NCBI GenBank assembly: GCA_004000625.1
Contig: SAUS01000029.1
Location: 1 to 32,336, forward strand
Direction of reading: 5' to 3'
Origin: Candidatus Cibiobacter qucibialis
GTDB taxonomy: Bacteria > Bacillota > Clostridia > Oscillospirales > Ruminococcaceae
Length of the DNA stretch: 32,336 nucleotides
In this document: one piece after another, positions 17,277 to 24,435 of the stretch
Position numbering within the stretch: the stretch's first letter is position 1
Layout: each line of letters starts with the position of its first letter
Notes under the pieces: generated by a model
Database searches by the model: none
The model's input: only the letters and a program-made list of their open reading frames with translations
Told to the model about the DNA's origin: nothing
Translations under genes and position numbers: made by a program

Positions 17277-17336
17277 AATTATGTCATAATTAGTGTAACA
17301 TTTTTTAATATGGGATACCATTGCAGGAGTTGACAA
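17277..17336 (-). promoter_or_regulatory. Possible phosphofructokinase promoter with palindromic operator
   Basis: On the - strand TTGTCA (17336-17331) is followed after 18 bases by CATATT (17312-17307), a moderate promoter. Just downstream of the expected transcription start lies AATTATG-T-CATAATT (17277-17291), a perfect 7-bp inverted repeat placed where a repressor would act. The cognate regulator is unknown. Confidence 0.4.
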
Positions 17337-17339
17337 AAA

Positions 17340-17762
17340 TAAGAAAGAACATTTAGCACTATTTTTGTTCCGCTTGCCGGAACCTGCAAAGCGTTGCGCT
17401 TTCCGTATTGAGGAAAATCATTCCATACAGCGGAATGGCATAGCCTTGTGAAAGAAATAATTGCGAGAAAACGCCTAAAAACATTGCAAAAATTGCATAT
17501 ACGTGTAAAAATAACGAAAAAACGGCAGGCGGAAAGAACACTTTTTGTACCGTAATAAGTGCAAAATTTGTATGTAGGCGGCAACAGACAGGCGCTTTTT
17601 ATGTAAAAAGAAATTTCCGGAACAGAAAAGTGGAGAGTGAAGAAGAAACAATAAAGACCGGAGGAAAAGGTCCACAGAGATCCGAAGCCAACCATGATTT
17701 ATATGGATCGGTTTGATTGAAAAGATAGCATGTTCCCAAAGTGAAAGAGGAAGGCTCCCAAT
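17340..17762. other. AT-rich gene-free region with clustered small inverted repeats
   Basis: About 420 bases of low GC, strongly purine-rich on the + strand. Small inverted repeats include GTTCCG/CGGAAC (17367-17383), AAAGCG/CGCTTT (17388-17402), CATTCC/GGAATG (about 17419-17437) and TGCAA/TTGCA (about 17484-17496). Open frames on the - strand here encode Phe/Leu/Ser-rich peptides without ribosome-binding sites and are taken as composition artefacts. No known RNA is recognised. Confidence 0.5.
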
Positions 17763-17823
17763 AAGAAACAAAATATCCCGGAATGGGAGCCGCCCACAGC
17801 AGGCGGCACACCGTTCCGGGATG
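17763..17823 (-). terminator. Terminator of the metal-ATPase operon
   Basis: On the - strand ATCCCGGAA ... TTCCGGGAT encloses an inner GCCGCC/GGCGGC stem and is followed by ATTTTGTTTCTTATT. The flanking T/A runs on both sides could allow function in both directions. It lies about 40 bases after the ATPase stop codon. Confidence 0.85.
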
Positions 17824-17862
17824 TTTTAATGTTATTTGATAAGATCCGGAAAAAACGCTCGC

Positions 17863-19725
17863 TTAGTTCTTTTCAACAATCAGCATACGCATGGCGTTCA
17901 GCACGGCAAGAATCATAACGCCAACGTCGGCAAAGACGGCCCACCACATATTGGCAATGCCAAAGGCTCCCAACAGCAGGAAGATGGCTTTGACGGCAAG
18001 GGCGAATACAATGTTCTGGTACACAATGTGCATGCACTTGCGGGAAATCTTCATAGCCAGGCTGATCTTGGCCGGGTCGTCATCCATCAGAACAACGTCA
18101 GCGGCCTCAATAGCAGCGTCACTTCCCATGGCGCCCATCGCGATGCCGACATCGGCGCGCATCAACACGGGGGCGTCGTTGATGCCATCACCGGCAAAGG
18201 TCAGGATATCGTTCTTGCCCTTGGTGGCCAGCAGCTCTTCCACGCGGTTGACTTTATCGGCGGGCAGCAGCTGGGCATGGTATTCATCCAGCCCCAGCTG
18301 GCCGCTGATCTCGCTGGCAACGGCTTCACTGTCGCCGGTCAGCATGATGGTACGCACGCCCTGGGCTTTCAGGGCGGCAATGGCCTGCTTGGAGTGTTCC
18401 TTCACTTCGTCCGCGATCAGAACAGAGCCAAGGAACTGGCCGTCACGCGCCACATAAACCACAGTACCGGTGCCGGTATTTTTGGTGTAGGTAATCTTGC
18501 TGTCGTCCATCATGCGGGCGTTGCCTGCCAGCACCACATGGCCGTCCACCATAGTGCGGACACCGTGGCCAGCAATTTCCTGAGCATCGGTCGCACGGCG
18601 GGCATCCAGTTCGCCGCAGGCTTCGCGCAGACTCTTGCTGATGGGATGGCTGGAAAAGCTTTCGGCCAAAGCAGCCTGTTCCAGCAACTCTTTTTCAGTG
18701 CAGCCGTTGGCCGGGCTGACCTGGCTGACGGCAAAAACGCCCTTGGTCAGGGTGCCGGTTTTATCAAACACAGCAATGGAGGTGTTGGCAAGTGCTTCCA
18801 GATAGTTACCGCCCTTGATGAGGATGCCGCAGCGGGAAGCACCGCCGATGCCGCCGAAGAAGCTCAGAGGAATGCTGATGACCAGCGCGCAGGGACAGCT
18901 GATAACCAGGAAGGTGAGCGCACGGCTGATCCAGGTCAGCCAGCCGCCGCCCAGCACCAGCGGTGGTAAAATGGCAAGTACCAAAGCGCCGATGCAGACG
19001 GCGGGGGTGTAATAATGGGCAAACTTGGTAATAAAGTTTTCAGCGCGGGCCTTTTTCAGGCTGGAATTTTCCACCATATCCAGGATCTTGGCAACGGTGG
19101 ATTCACCGTACAGCTTGGTGGTGCGCAGCTTCAGCAGGCCGTCGCCGTTCACGCAGCCGCTGATGATCTCGCTGCCGGGATGCACAAAGCGAGGCTTGCT
19201 TTCGCCGGTAAGGGCGGCGGTGTTCAGCGTGCTTTCGCCAGAAATGACCTCGCCGTCAATGGGAACTTTCTCGCCGGGGCGCACGACCAGCACAGAGCCG
19301 ATGGGCACATCGTCGGGATCAACGGTACTTACCGTGCCGTTGGCAGTTTCCAGGTTGGCGCTGTCGGGGCGGATATCCATCAAATCGCTGATGCTCTTGC
19401 GGCTTTTGCCGACGGCGTAACTCTGGAACAGTTCTCCAATCTGGTAGAACAGCATAACGGCAACGCTCTCACTGAACTCACCCAGGCAGAGCGCTCCCAC
19501 AGTGGCAACGGCCATCAAAAAGTTTTCGTCAAAAACTTCGCCGTGAACAATGCCCAGCACAGCTTTGCGCAGCACATCGTGGCCAATGATGAAGTACGGC
19601 ACCAGGAAGAGCACCAGCTCCAGATACCAGGGTATAGCCACCAGTTTGGAAGCCAGAATAATGGCCAGATACAGCACCGCTGAAATAATGATACGTTTCA
19701 GCGTCTTTTTCTGCTTCTTTGTCAT
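17863..19725 (-). CDS. P1B-type heavy-metal-exporting ATPase (Zn/Cd type)
   Basis: A 620-residue membrane ATPase that would export Zn, Cd, Pb or Co. The membrane metal-site motif is C277-P278-C279, the phosphorylated D321 is in DKTGT, and the nucleotide-domain HP motif (SSHPIS) and the hinge GDGINDAP are present. It has no N-terminal heavy-metal-binding domain; that domain is encoded separately by the gene upstream. ATG 19725 follows AGAGAGG; an in-frame extension to about 20037 runs through the hairpin-rich insert and is rejected. Cys-Pro-Cys with the following segment (ALVISIPLSFFGGIGGAS) favours the Zn/Cd group over copper. An intrinsic terminator lies about 40 bases before its ribosome-binding site. 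Confidence 0.95.
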   Translation of the reverse strand: MTKKQKKTLKRIIISAVLYLAIILASKLVAIPWYLELVLFLVPYFIIGHDVLRKAVLGIVHGEVFDENFLMAVATVGALCLGEFSESVAVMLFYQIGELFQSYAVGKSRKSISDLMDIRPDSANLETANGTVSTVDPDDVPIGSVLVVRPGEKVPIDGEVISGESTLNTAALTGESKPRFVHPGSEIISGCVNGDGLLKLRTTKLYGESTVAKILDMVENSSLKKARAENFITKFAHYYTPAVCIGALVLAILPPLVLGGGWLTWISRALTFLVISCPCALVISIPLSFFGGIGGASRCGILIKGGNYLEALANTSIAVFDKTGTLTKGVFAVSQVSPANGCTEKELLEQAALAESFSSHPISKSLREACGELDARRATDAQEIAGHGVRTMVDGHVVLAGNARMMDDSKITYTKNTGTGTVVYVARDGQFLGSVLIADEVKEHSKQAIAALKAQGVRTIMLTGDSEAVASEISGQLGLDEYHAQLLPADKVNRVEELLATKGKNDILTFAGDGINDAPVLMRADVGIAMGAMGSDAAIEAADVVLMDDDPAKISLAMKISRKCMHIVYQNIVFALAVKAIFLLLGAFGIANMWWAVFADVGVMILAVLNAMRMLIVEKN

Positions 19726-19763
19726 AAGATAAGACCTCTCTTTTGGGTGTTCGTCAGGAAAAA

Positions 19764-19796
19764 AGGGGCAAAAATAAGGGCGGTTGGAAACCGCCC
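19764..19796 (-). terminator. Intrinsic terminator inside the metal operon, ahead of the ATPase
   Basis: On the - strand GGGCGGTT, the loop TCC, then AACCGCCC is followed by TTATTTTTGCCCCTTTTTT. This is a perfect 8-bp stem with a T-rich tail, between the HMA gene and the ATPase. It would end or attenuate transcripts arriving from the ArsR promoter. Confidence 0.7.
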
Positions 19797-20021
19797 TGAG
19801 CGTGTCACAAAAGCTCCACGCTACAAAGGTGGGGTTCGCCGCAGTGTGGCTGCGCCACGCTCCTGCACCCCTCCTTTGGAACCACCCTGCCGCAAAGAAG
19901 CATGTTCTCATGCCTGGACGGCACTCGGACCTGCTTTTTTGCTTGCAAGGTATTCCAAGCGTCGGCACATGTCCGCCGCTTCGAATGGATTCCGAAACTT
20001 TCAGGCGGTTGGAAACCGTCC
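19778..20021. repeat. Structured multi-hairpin insert bounded by duplicated hairpins
   Basis: A 244-bp gene-free segment. Its two ends carry near-identical hairpins: GGGCGGTT-GGA-AACCGCCC (19778-19796) and GGCGGTT-GGA-AACCGTC (20004-20020). Between them are AGCGTG/CACGCT (19799-19822), a long stem CAAAGGtGGGGT with ACCCCtCCTTTG (19824-19878) that encloses GTGGC-TGC-GCCAC, and GCATG/CATGC (19900-19913). It looks like an inserted repeat or a structured RNA in the leader of the ATPase. No known riboswitch is recognised. Confidence 0.55.
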
Positions 20022-20042
20022 GAAAATGCTGATGCAAGGAGC

Positions 20043-20258
20043 TTACAGCTCGATCTCAAAGTCCGGCTCAACACGCTTGGCGGTCTTAACAACATCCTTC
20101 AGCACGGCATCGAACTTATCATCATCGACATCCAGAACCATCTTTTGGGCCATAAAGCTGACGGAAGCGCTCTTCACGCCGGGCAGCTTTTTAACGGCAT
20201 CTTCAATTTTGGCGGCGCAGTTTGCACAATCAACTTCGATTTTGAATTTCTTCTGCAT
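20043..20258 (-). CDS. Stand-alone heavy-metal-associated (HMA) domain protein
   Basis: A 71-residue protein with the beta-alpha-beta HMA fold pattern and metal-binding cysteines C11 and C14 in VDCANC. It would act as a soluble metal chaperone or as the detached N-terminal domain of the P1B ATPase encoded downstream, which lacks its own. ATG 20258 has AAGGAGA upstream. The gene sits between the ArsR regulator and the ATPase. The Asp before the first Cys replaces the Thr of the copper-type TCxxC motif and resembles zinc/cadmium-type domains (DCxxC), consistent with the ATPase. Confidence 0.92.
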   Translation of the reverse strand: MQKKFKIEVDCANCAAKIEDAVKKLPGVKSASVSFMAQKMVLDVDDDKFDAVLKDVVKTAKRVEPDFEIEL

Positions 20259-20328
20259 GATAATATCTCCTTTGGTTTTATGATCAATATTTTTTGAAAA
20301 ATAAGGGGTAACAAGAGTTGGGGGCGTT

Positions 20329-20745
20329 TTATTCCTCCACATGCTCCATGCCAAGCGCAATCATGCTGCGCACATGATCATCATCCAGGGAATAGAACAC
20401 CGTTTTTCCGTCCCGCCGGAACTTGACCAGCTTGCTGGCTTTCAGCAGCCGCAGCTGGTGGCTGACGGCGCTTTGGGAAACATCCAGCAGCTGGGCCAAA
20501 TCGCCTACGCACAGCTCGCTCTCAAACAGCGCGTACAGGATCTTGATGCGGGTGGTATCCCCAAACACACGGAACAGCTCCGAAAGGTCATACAGAACCT
20601 CGTCGTCCGGCAGATCGCTGCGCAGCCTGGCAACGATATCCGGCTCACCGTGGCAGTCTGGGTCACATACCGGAACATCAGGCAGGGCGTTGGCTAAGCC
20701 ATCCGGTGCTGTGGCGGGCTGCGGGAACTTTTTGGTATCAGGCAT
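20329..20745 (-). CDS. ArsR/SmtB family metal-sensing repressor
   Basis: A 138-residue winged-helix repressor, likely released from DNA by Zn or Cd. The core reads ELCVGDLAQLLDVSQSAVSHQLRLL with the recognition helix and Cys79. The C-terminal helix has D122, H124, H135 and E138 with the spacing of the CzrA/SmtB alpha-5 zinc site. An N-terminal C27-x3-C31-H32 cluster resembles the extra site of CadC-type sensors. I chose ATG 20745, which has GAGGTGAT upstream. An in-frame ATG at 20796 lies inside the predicted operator almost at the transcription start and is unlikely. It leads the HMA and ATPase genes. Confidence 0.9.
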   Translation of the reverse strand: MPDTKKFPQPATAPDGLANALPDVPVCDPDCHGEPDIVARLRSDLPDDEVLYDLSELFRVFGDTTRIKILYALFESELCVGDLAQLLDVSQSAVSHQLRLLKASKLVKFRRDGKTVFYSLDDDHVRSMIALGMEHVEE

Positions 20746-20778
20746 TGGGAGTATCACCTCGGTATCAAACATTTTATC

Positions 20779-20836
20779 ATATGAATGATTGCTCATATGT
20801 TGACATTATAATACTGCCAACAGGGGCGTTTGTCAA
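20779..20836 (-). promoter_or_regulatory. Promoter and ArsR-type operator of the metal operon
   Basis: On the - strand TTGACA (20836-20831) and TATTAT (20813-20808) are spaced by 17 bases. Next to the expected transcription start is the imperfect palindrome ATATGAATGATTGCTCATAT (20779-20798). It has the ATATGA-N8-TCATAT layout of SmtB/CzrA/CadC operators, so the adjacent repressor should control its own operon here. Confidence 0.8.
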
Positions 20837-21008
20837 TAGGGGAAGGCAAAAAATATCGGGGAATTTTTTATGGAAGGAGAGGGGCCGGGGGTGGGGGATG
20901 AGAAAGAATAATGAATAAATAATAAATAATAAAGAATCATGTCGGTGGGCCGCGGCGCAAATACTCTCCTGCAAAATGAGTCAACCGTGAGCATGGAAAC
21001 CTCCGAAA
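20837..21008. other. Gene-free spacer with AT-rich low-complexity tract
   Basis: It contains a G-rich stretch around 20879-20898 followed by a low-complexity AATAAAT-type tract at about 20907-20935. No gene, RNA or convincing regulatory site is seen apart from the flanking promoter and terminator. Confidence 0.5.
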
Positions 21009-21060
21009 CAACAAAAAAGCCGCGCGTCCCACCCCCATACAAGGGGCAAAACGCGCGGCA
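21009..21060 (-). terminator. Terminator of the surface-glycan operon
   Basis: On the - strand GCCGCGCGT ... ACGCGCGGC forms a 9-bp stem with inner CCCC/GGGG pairing and is followed by TTTTTTGTTGTTT. It lies about 60 bases after the last gene of the operon. Confidence 0.9.
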
Positions 21061-21121
21061 CAAATTTATTTTGTTGGTGCCATATTAGGTAAAGCAAACA
21101 GGCGTAACTCTGCCCGGCCGG

Positions 21122-22099
21122 TTACTTCTCATCCTCATCCCACGTGCGGTCACTGATGATGTAGCGGGGGCGGCGCTTGGTTTCCATGTAGATCTTGCCG
21201 ATGTATTCGCCGATCACGCCCAGGCAGATCAGCTGTACGCCGGAAACAAAGCAGATGATGCTGGTCATGCTGGCCCAGCCGGATACGGTGGCACCCAGCA
21301 GCGCTTCCACAATGGCCCAGATCACACCGATAAAGCTGATGAGCGCCACAATAACGCCAAACCCGGTAATGAACCGGATGGGCTTGACGGAAAGGCTGGT
21401 GATGCCGTCAAACGCAAGGGACAGCATTTTGGACAGGGGATAGTGGCTTTCACCCGCAATGCGCTCGTGGCGCTCGTAAGCAACGCTGGTGGATTTAAAG
21501 CCCACCAGCGGCACCATGCCGCGCAGGAACAGGTTGACCTCCTTGAAATTGGCAAACTCATGCAGCACGCGGGCGCTCATCAGGCGGTAGTCCGCGTGGT
21601 TGTAAACAACCTCGGCCCCCATGGCGTTCAGCAGCTTGTAGAAGCTTTCTGCCGTAAAGCGCTTGAAGAAGGTATCCGTATCGCGCTTGGAGCGCACGCC
21701 GTACACAACTTCGCAGCCATCGTTCACATAGGCATCTACCATGGCGTCCATGGCGTTGATATCGTCCTGACCGTCGCAGTCAATGGAGATGGTGATATCG
21801 CACTTGTCCTTGGCTTCCATCAAACCGGCCAGCACTGCGTTCTGGTGACCGCGGTTGCGGCTCTGGCTGATGCCGATGTAGTGTTTGTCGCTCTTGGCCA
21901 GGTCGCAGATGATGGACCAGGTTTTGTCCTTGGAGCCATCGTTGACAAACAACACGCGGCTGTCATCGCTGATTTTACCGGCGGCAACCAGGTCGGTGAT
22001 CTTTTTCAAAAACAGCTTGCTGGTAATGGGCAGAACCTCCTGCTCGTTATAGCAGGGAATCACGATGTACAGGATCGGATTTTCGCGGGTAGCCTTCAT
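21122..22099 (-). CDS. CsbB/GtrB-like polyprenyl-phosphate glycosyltransferase
   Basis: A 325-residue GT2 enzyme predicted to load a sugar from a nucleotide donor onto undecaprenyl phosphate at the cytoplasmic face. The GT-A domain has VNDGSKDKT at about 52-60 and an acidic SIDCDGQDD at about 105-113 for metal and donor binding. Two C-terminal membrane helices (about 243-300) anchor it. The start is two codon lengths from the YfhO stop, with its ribosome-binding site GAGGTG inside the YfhO gene. Pairing with YfhO matches the CsbB-YfhO module of lipoteichoic acid glycosylation described in Bacillus. The sugar is not predictable. Confidence 0.92.
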   Translation of the reverse strand: MKATRENPILYIVIPCYNEQEVLPITSKLFLKKITDLVAAGKISDDSRVLFVNDGSKDKTWSIICDLAKSDKHYIGISQSRNRGHQNAVLAGLMEAKDKCDITISIDCDGQDDINAMDAMVDAYVNDGCEVVYGVRSKRDTDTFFKRFTAESFYKLLNAMGAEVVYNHADYRLMSARVLHEFANFKEVNLFLRGMVPLVGFKSTSVAYERHERIAGESHYPLSKMLSLAFDGITSLSVKPIRFITGFGVIVALISFIGVIWAIVEALLGATVSGWASMTSIICFVSGVQLICLGVIGEYIGKIYMETKRRPRYIISDRTWDEDEK

Positions 22100-22102
22100 G
22101 GT

Positions 22103-24418
22103 TTACAGCACCTCTTTTTTGCTTTTTCTGCTGCGCCGCCCGGCCAGCAGGTAAATTGCCGTCAGCAGAATGCTGATGGCGCTGACCCCGATCCCGCACC
22201 AGAGCGGGGTGGGGGAGTAGTGGAAACGAATACAGTTTTTACCGGCATCTACCTTGACGGCCATCAGGCCGTTGATGTTCAGAATCTCTGCAGATTCGCC
22301 GTTGACCGTGGCGCTCCACGCTTTGTCATAGGGAACACTGAAAAACGCGTACTGCTCGCTGCCGGATGTGATTTCGGAATAAAAATAGTCTGTGCCATAA
22401 TCAAACACATCGGTGCAGGCTTCGCGGCGCTTGTCCATGTCGGCATACTTGTTTTCCTGGCTGATCTCACCATCCAGCGCGGCATCATAGTGGCGCAGTA
22501 TGGTGGAAACCGTGGCTTCGTCCTCGTCTGCCACCACAAGGGTCTTTAACATGCCATGGGCGCGCTCGGCGGGGTCAATCTCGTCAAACTCACTGCGGGT
22601 CATGTAGGTATCATAGCAGAAGCCGATGGGCAGGGCGTGGGAATCCTGATAGACGTTGATCTGCTCGTGACCGTTGGAAAAACTGGTGTAGATTTCATCC
22701 GGCCAGTCGGAGTTGTTGCGGATATAATACCCAACGGAAAGCAGCTCGTTGGTGCCCTCCGGCCCGGCGGGGGTAATGGCGTGGCGCTCGTCCCCCAGGG
22801 CATCATACAGTGTAAAGATGGAGGGGGAAAGCGTGCTCAAAAAGGAGGTACGGTCCGGCAGGTAAGCCGCCATGCCGCGGTTGGAATACGGCTCCCAGAA
22901 ATAATAGCGGTAGGGCAGGGCATCAGGCAGGCCGTCGCCGCTGTGGATAACGTCACCATAAATTTCTGTGGTGGTCAGGCCGATCGTCTGGGTGTAGGCA
23001 CGCTGATAGGTGCCCACGGTAAAACCGGTGGTCAGTGCAGCAACCAGAGCAGTGCAGGCCGTCAGGGCAGCCATGGGGCGGCGCAGGCGCAGCCGCCGCA
23101 CCCCGCCCAGGGCAGCAAACAGCAGAACCACGCCGCCGATGGCAATCAATGTCAACACAACCAGCCAGTATTTGCGGTACACCATGGTATCGCGCTTGAC
23201 GTACAGATACAGCGTGATAGCGGCGATGACCGCAGCCGAAATACCGCAGCCCGCACGCCAAGGGTAGTCCTGCAGATGGTCCAGCACCTTGATGGTGGCC
23301 AGCACCAGCAGGAACACCAGCATGTAATACCAGCGGCGGTACGGCTCGCTGGTGAACATGACGAACAGACTGTTGCTGACCGGGCTGGCTGCTACAAGGA
23401 ACAGCCCCACCAGCAGCACATGCAGCCAGTCCCACTTCCAGCGCAACAGATAAGCCAGAACCAGGCAGACGCCTAGCAAGGGCAGGTACGCCGCGATGGA
23501 ATACCAGTTATCATGCACCACAGCGGAAAAATTGAACATATTCTCCGCCGGGAAGAAGAGCGCCCGCAGCATTTGCAGGTAATTGGGCCAGTCAAAGGTC
23601 AGTTGGCTCAAGCTGATGTGATCCGATACGCGGGGATTATTGAGCACCGCCGCAATGGAGGGGATGAACAGTACCCCCGCCATGCCGACGCCCAGACAGC
23701 CTTCCAGGATGCAGGCCGGAATTTTGCGGGCATTTTTGCGCAGATCCGCCCCGGGGCGTGCGTCCTCGCCGCCAAAAAGATACCGCGTAATATAGTAAAA
23801 CACCAGGAAGAAAACTTCCCCGATAAAGAAGTAATAGTTGACCAGCGCGTTGATGGTAACGGCAAACAGGAACGGAGCTTTTTTGCCCTCCTGCATGCGT
23901 TTGTCCAGCCCCAGCATCAAAAGCGGGAACAGGGCAATCACATCATGGAAGTGATAGAACACCACGTTGATGCAGGAAAAACCGGAAAATGCATACAACA
24001 CACTGCCAAGCAGGGCGCTTTTCTCGCTGGCACTGCGGCGGAAGTAGGCAAACGAGGTCAGCCCGGCAACAGCATATTTGAGCATATAGATCCAGCCGAC
24101 CAGATAGGGAAACGCGCTGGCGGGGAAGAGAAAACTCAGCCAGAAAAACGGGCTGCCAAGGGTGTAAAAACTGAACGAGGATACAAAGTCCGAACCGATA
24201 TCAATGCGCCAGTTCCACAGCACCTCGCCGCTTTTGATGGCGTTGTTGCACAGCATGTTGTAGGAGAGCTGTTCTGCGTCAAAATCCGCCGCAACCAACA
24301 GCAGGCCGCCGTCCCGTATCATGTAGGGCAGCAGTGCAGCCGCGGCAATGGCAAAGTTCAGCACAAAAGCCAGCAGCAGCCACCGGCGCGGGAAACGGTT
24401 TTGCAGTGTTTGTTTCAT
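22103..24418 (-). CDS. yfhO: YfhO family membrane glycosyltransferase
   Basis: A 771-residue polytopic protein of the YfhO/GT-C type. About a dozen membrane helices occupy the N-terminal two thirds, followed by an extracytoplasmic domain (about 500-735) and a last helix before a basic tail. The early extracytoplasmic loop has the acidic DFDAEQ region typical of GT-C catalytic loops. YfhO in Bacillus is thought to transfer the sugar delivered by CsbB to lipoteichoic acid. ATG 24418 has GAGG seven bases upstream. An alternative ATG at 24436 overlaps the preceding stop codon (TGATG) and would add six residues. The flippase GtcA of the Bacillus system is not nearby. Confidence 0.9.
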   Translation of the reverse strand: MKQTLQNRFPRRWLLLAFVLNFAIAAAALLPYMIRDGGLLLVAADFDAEQLSYNMLCNNAIKSGEVLWNWRIDIGSDFVSSFSFYTLGSPFFWLSFLFPASAFPYLVGWIYMLKYAVAGLTSFAYFRRSASEKSALLGSVLYAFSGFSCINVVFYHFHDVIALFPLLMLGLDKRMQEGKKAPFLFAVTINALVNYYFFIGEVFFLVFYYITRYLFGGEDARPGADLRKNARKIPACILEGCLGVGMAGVLFIPSIAAVLNNPRVSDHISLSQLTFDWPNYLQMLRALFFPAENMFNFSAVVHDNWYSIAAYLPLLGVCLVLAYLLRWKWDWLHVLLVGLFLVAASPVSNSLFVMFTSEPYRRWYYMLVFLLVLATIKVLDHLQDYPWRAGCGISAAVIAAITLYLYVKRDTMVYRKYWLVVLTLIAIGGVVLLFAALGGVRRLRLRRPMAALTACTALVAALTTGFTVGTYQRAYTQTIGLTTTEIYGDVIHSGDGLPDALPYRYYFWEPYSNRGMAAYLPDRTSFLSTLSPSIFTLYDALGDERHAITPAGPEGTNELLSVGYYIRNNSDWPDEIYTSFSNGHEQINVYQDSHALPIGFCYDTYMTRSEFDEIDPAERAHGMLKTLVVADEDEATVSTILRHYDAALDGEISQENKYADMDKRREACTDVFDYGTDYFYSEITSGSEQYAFFSVPYDKAWSATVNGESAEILNINGLMAVKVDAGKNCIRFHYSPTPLWCGIGVSAISILLTAIYLLAGRRSRKSKKEVL

Positions 24419-24435
24419 GTAGCAGCCTCGCGGCA

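Noticed and set aside
17447..17469. Possible Rex (redox) operator, TTGTGAAA...
   Set aside because: Only one half-site fits; the second arm (ATTGCG) does not match the inverted TTCACAA.
17279..17771. Overlapping - strand open frames of 98 and 138 codons upstream of the phosphofructokinase
   Set aside because: The + strand is purine-rich here, giving Phe/Leu/Ser-rich translations in several frames at once. No ribosome-binding sites and no recognisable domains.
19726..20042. Known metal riboswitch (NiCo or Mn type) in front of the ATPase
   Set aside because: Strong hairpins exist, but I could not match the conserved junction sequences of either class. Kept only as an unexplained structured element.
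19747..20283. + strand open frame of 178 codons through the hairpin-rich insert and HMA gene
   Set aside because: It crosses the terminator hairpin and lies antisense to the HMA gene, with no family signal. The insert itself shows no credible coding on either strand.
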